Of a stretch of 34,883 nucleotides of DNA, positions 34,009 through 34,883 are shown one piece after another (positions within the stretch are counted from its first letter, which is position 1; each line of letters opens with the position of its first letter). The stretch comes from Eubacteriales Family XIII. Incertae Sedis bacterium (GTDB lineage Bacteria > Bacillota > Clostridia > Peptostreptococcales > Anaerovoracaceae): contig JAITMX010000066.1 of the NCBI GenBank assembly GCA_031290775.1, positions 1 to 34,883 of the forward strand. The letters are read 5' to 3'. The position numbers and the translations under genes were made by a program. A model generated the notes under the pieces. That model was given only the letters and a program-made list of their open reading frames with translations. It ran no database searches and was not told the DNA's origin.

Positions 34009-34215
34009 ATGACAGCGGAAATTGATGGGACAGGGCTGACAATTGAAATCACATTAAAAAACAGCAACAGCGAAATGGATAGAAAGGTTTATGAATTTAT
34101 CCGGACGATTCGCAACAATTGCAGCTATCTGGTGGTGTCGGACAGTTCAAGATTGCCGGGCCATTCGTACTGCTCACGCGGATACAAACGGCCCGTACAG
34201 GAAACGACATGCTAA
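34009..34215 (+). CDS. Hypothetical 68-aa protein
   Basis: AGGAAGGAGAAGGTT-ATG; MTAEIDGTGLTIEITLKNSNSEMDRKVYEFIRTIRNNCSYLVVSDSSRLPGHSYCSRGYKRPVQETTC*. Confidence 0.5.
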   Translation: MTAEIDGTGLTIEITLKNSNSEMDRKVYEFIRTIRNNCSYLVVSDSSRLPGHSYCSRGYKRPVQETTC

Positions 34216-34436
34216 CGGATATTCGTAGTTATGTTCGGGGCATGAGAATCAACGGCATCGATTTCTTCATAATCAACAGCCGTGACGCCATTCTTTTTCC
34301 ATGCTTGAACCAACATCCACGCAGGGGAATCGGTTTCTGCCTCATACAGGGACAGTTGGCAATAGTCCATTTTGTCATTGCCCACCTCCTGCAGTTTTGT
34401 CAAAAGGTCAGAGACCTTAACAATGATGGTATCCAT
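34212..34436 (-). CDS. Hypothetical 74-aa protein
   Basis: SD AAAGGAGG; MDTIIVKVSDLLTKLQEVGNDKMDYCQLSLYEAETDSPAWMLVQAWKKNGVTAVDYEEIDAVDSHAPNITTNIR*. Confidence 0.55.
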   Translation of the reverse strand: MDTIIVKVSDLLTKLQEVGNDKMDYCQLSLYEAETDSPAWMLVQAWKKNGVTAVDYEEIDAVDSHAPNITTNIR

Positions 34437-34500
34437 ATGAGCGCCTCCTTTCGTGGGGATTATAGCACAAACGCGCCGGAGGCGCAGAAAGGAAGAAGTT

Positions 34501-34683
34501 ATGACAGCGGAAATTGAAAGCAGGATCAAGATCGTCGGGGACGCCCTCTGCGGCATTCCCATCACGGAGTTCGAGAAGGGGCGGATCGTCGGCAAGCTCG
34601 AGGGGATCGTGTCGCAGATTGCGGCGGCGCCGGAGGGCATTGGCGCCGATGAGCCGCCCGCGCCCGCGGCGATGGAGGCGTAG
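34501..34683 (+). CDS. Hypothetical 60-aa protein
   Basis: SD AAAGGAAGAAG; MTAEIESRIKIVGDALCGIPITEFEKGRIVGKLEGIVSQIAAAPEGIGADEPPAPAAMEA*. Confidence 0.55.
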   Translation: MTAEIESRIKIVGDALCGIPITEFEKGRIVGKLEGIVSQIAAAPEGIGADEPPAPAAMEA

Positions 34684-34690
34684 GCCAGGC

Positions 34691-34765
34691 ATGACGGTTT
34701 ACGGCAAAAGGCAAATGACGTTCAACGACTATGAGAATGAAGAGGAGCCGCAATGGCATCGTTAA
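34691..34765 (+). CDS. 24-aa small ORF
   Basis: MTVYGKRQMTFNDYENEEEPQWHR*, followed by an overlapping start at 34753. Confidence 0.3.
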   Translation: MTVYGKRQMTFNDYENEEEPQWHR

Positions 34766-34883
34766 CAGCAAAGATCAAAATAGAAAATCTCGAAGCGTAT
34801 CAGGAGAAAACAAAAGAACTGATTGCCCTGCTCAAAGAGGGAAGGCAATTGATCGCCGAACTTGGCGATCAGTCAAGCAGCCG
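34753..34883 (+). CDS. Start of a CDS truncated by the window end (phage/ICE-type small helical protein)
   Basis: MASLTAKIKIENLEAYQEKTKELIALLKEGRQLIAELGDQSSS…. Confidence 0.5.
   Translation, partial: MASLTAKIKIENLEAYQEKTKELIALLKEGRQLIAELGDQSSS

Overview
The left ~26.4 kb looks like ordinary chromosome of a high-GC, probably Firmicutes-like anaerobe. It carries rbgA/ylqF-rnhB, a URO-D-family methyltransferase-like gene followed by a branched-chain-type ABC transporter (livJGFHM), an acyl-ACP thioesterase, a hybrid histidine kinase, folD, larB-larC, valS, an hscC-like Hsp70 with a J-domain/TPR partner, folC, a diacylglycerol kinase-like gene, a DUF4870-like membrane protein and an FMN reductase. 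A decayed one-carbon (THF) cluster sits between the kinase and folD: fhs survives as a fragment with internal deletion, and fchA as an internally deleted remnant with an in-frame TGA. From ~26.58 kb to the window end there is an integrated element. Its left boundary is a 3'-half remnant of tRNA-Arg(CCT), immediately followed by a tyrosine recombinase. The element carries an orphan HicB-like antitoxin, a small protein plus retropepsin/SEC-C operon, two paralogous [small TM peptide - small TM peptide - XRE regulator] operons with near-identical promoters, a CI-like repressor, a candidate MITE-like inverted-repeat element, and many small membrane or coiled-coil ORFs. The most interesting locus is ~29.2-31.3 kb. 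There an Abi_2/AbiF-family protein with a HEPN-type RNxxxH motif lies next to a ~140-nt, highly structured, promoter- and terminator-bounded candidate ncRNA, and the pair is bracketed by the duplicated XRE modules. This resembles an AbiF-ncRNA (RNA antitoxin/HEPN toxin) type system. All calls come from reading the sequence; no searches or folding programs were run.
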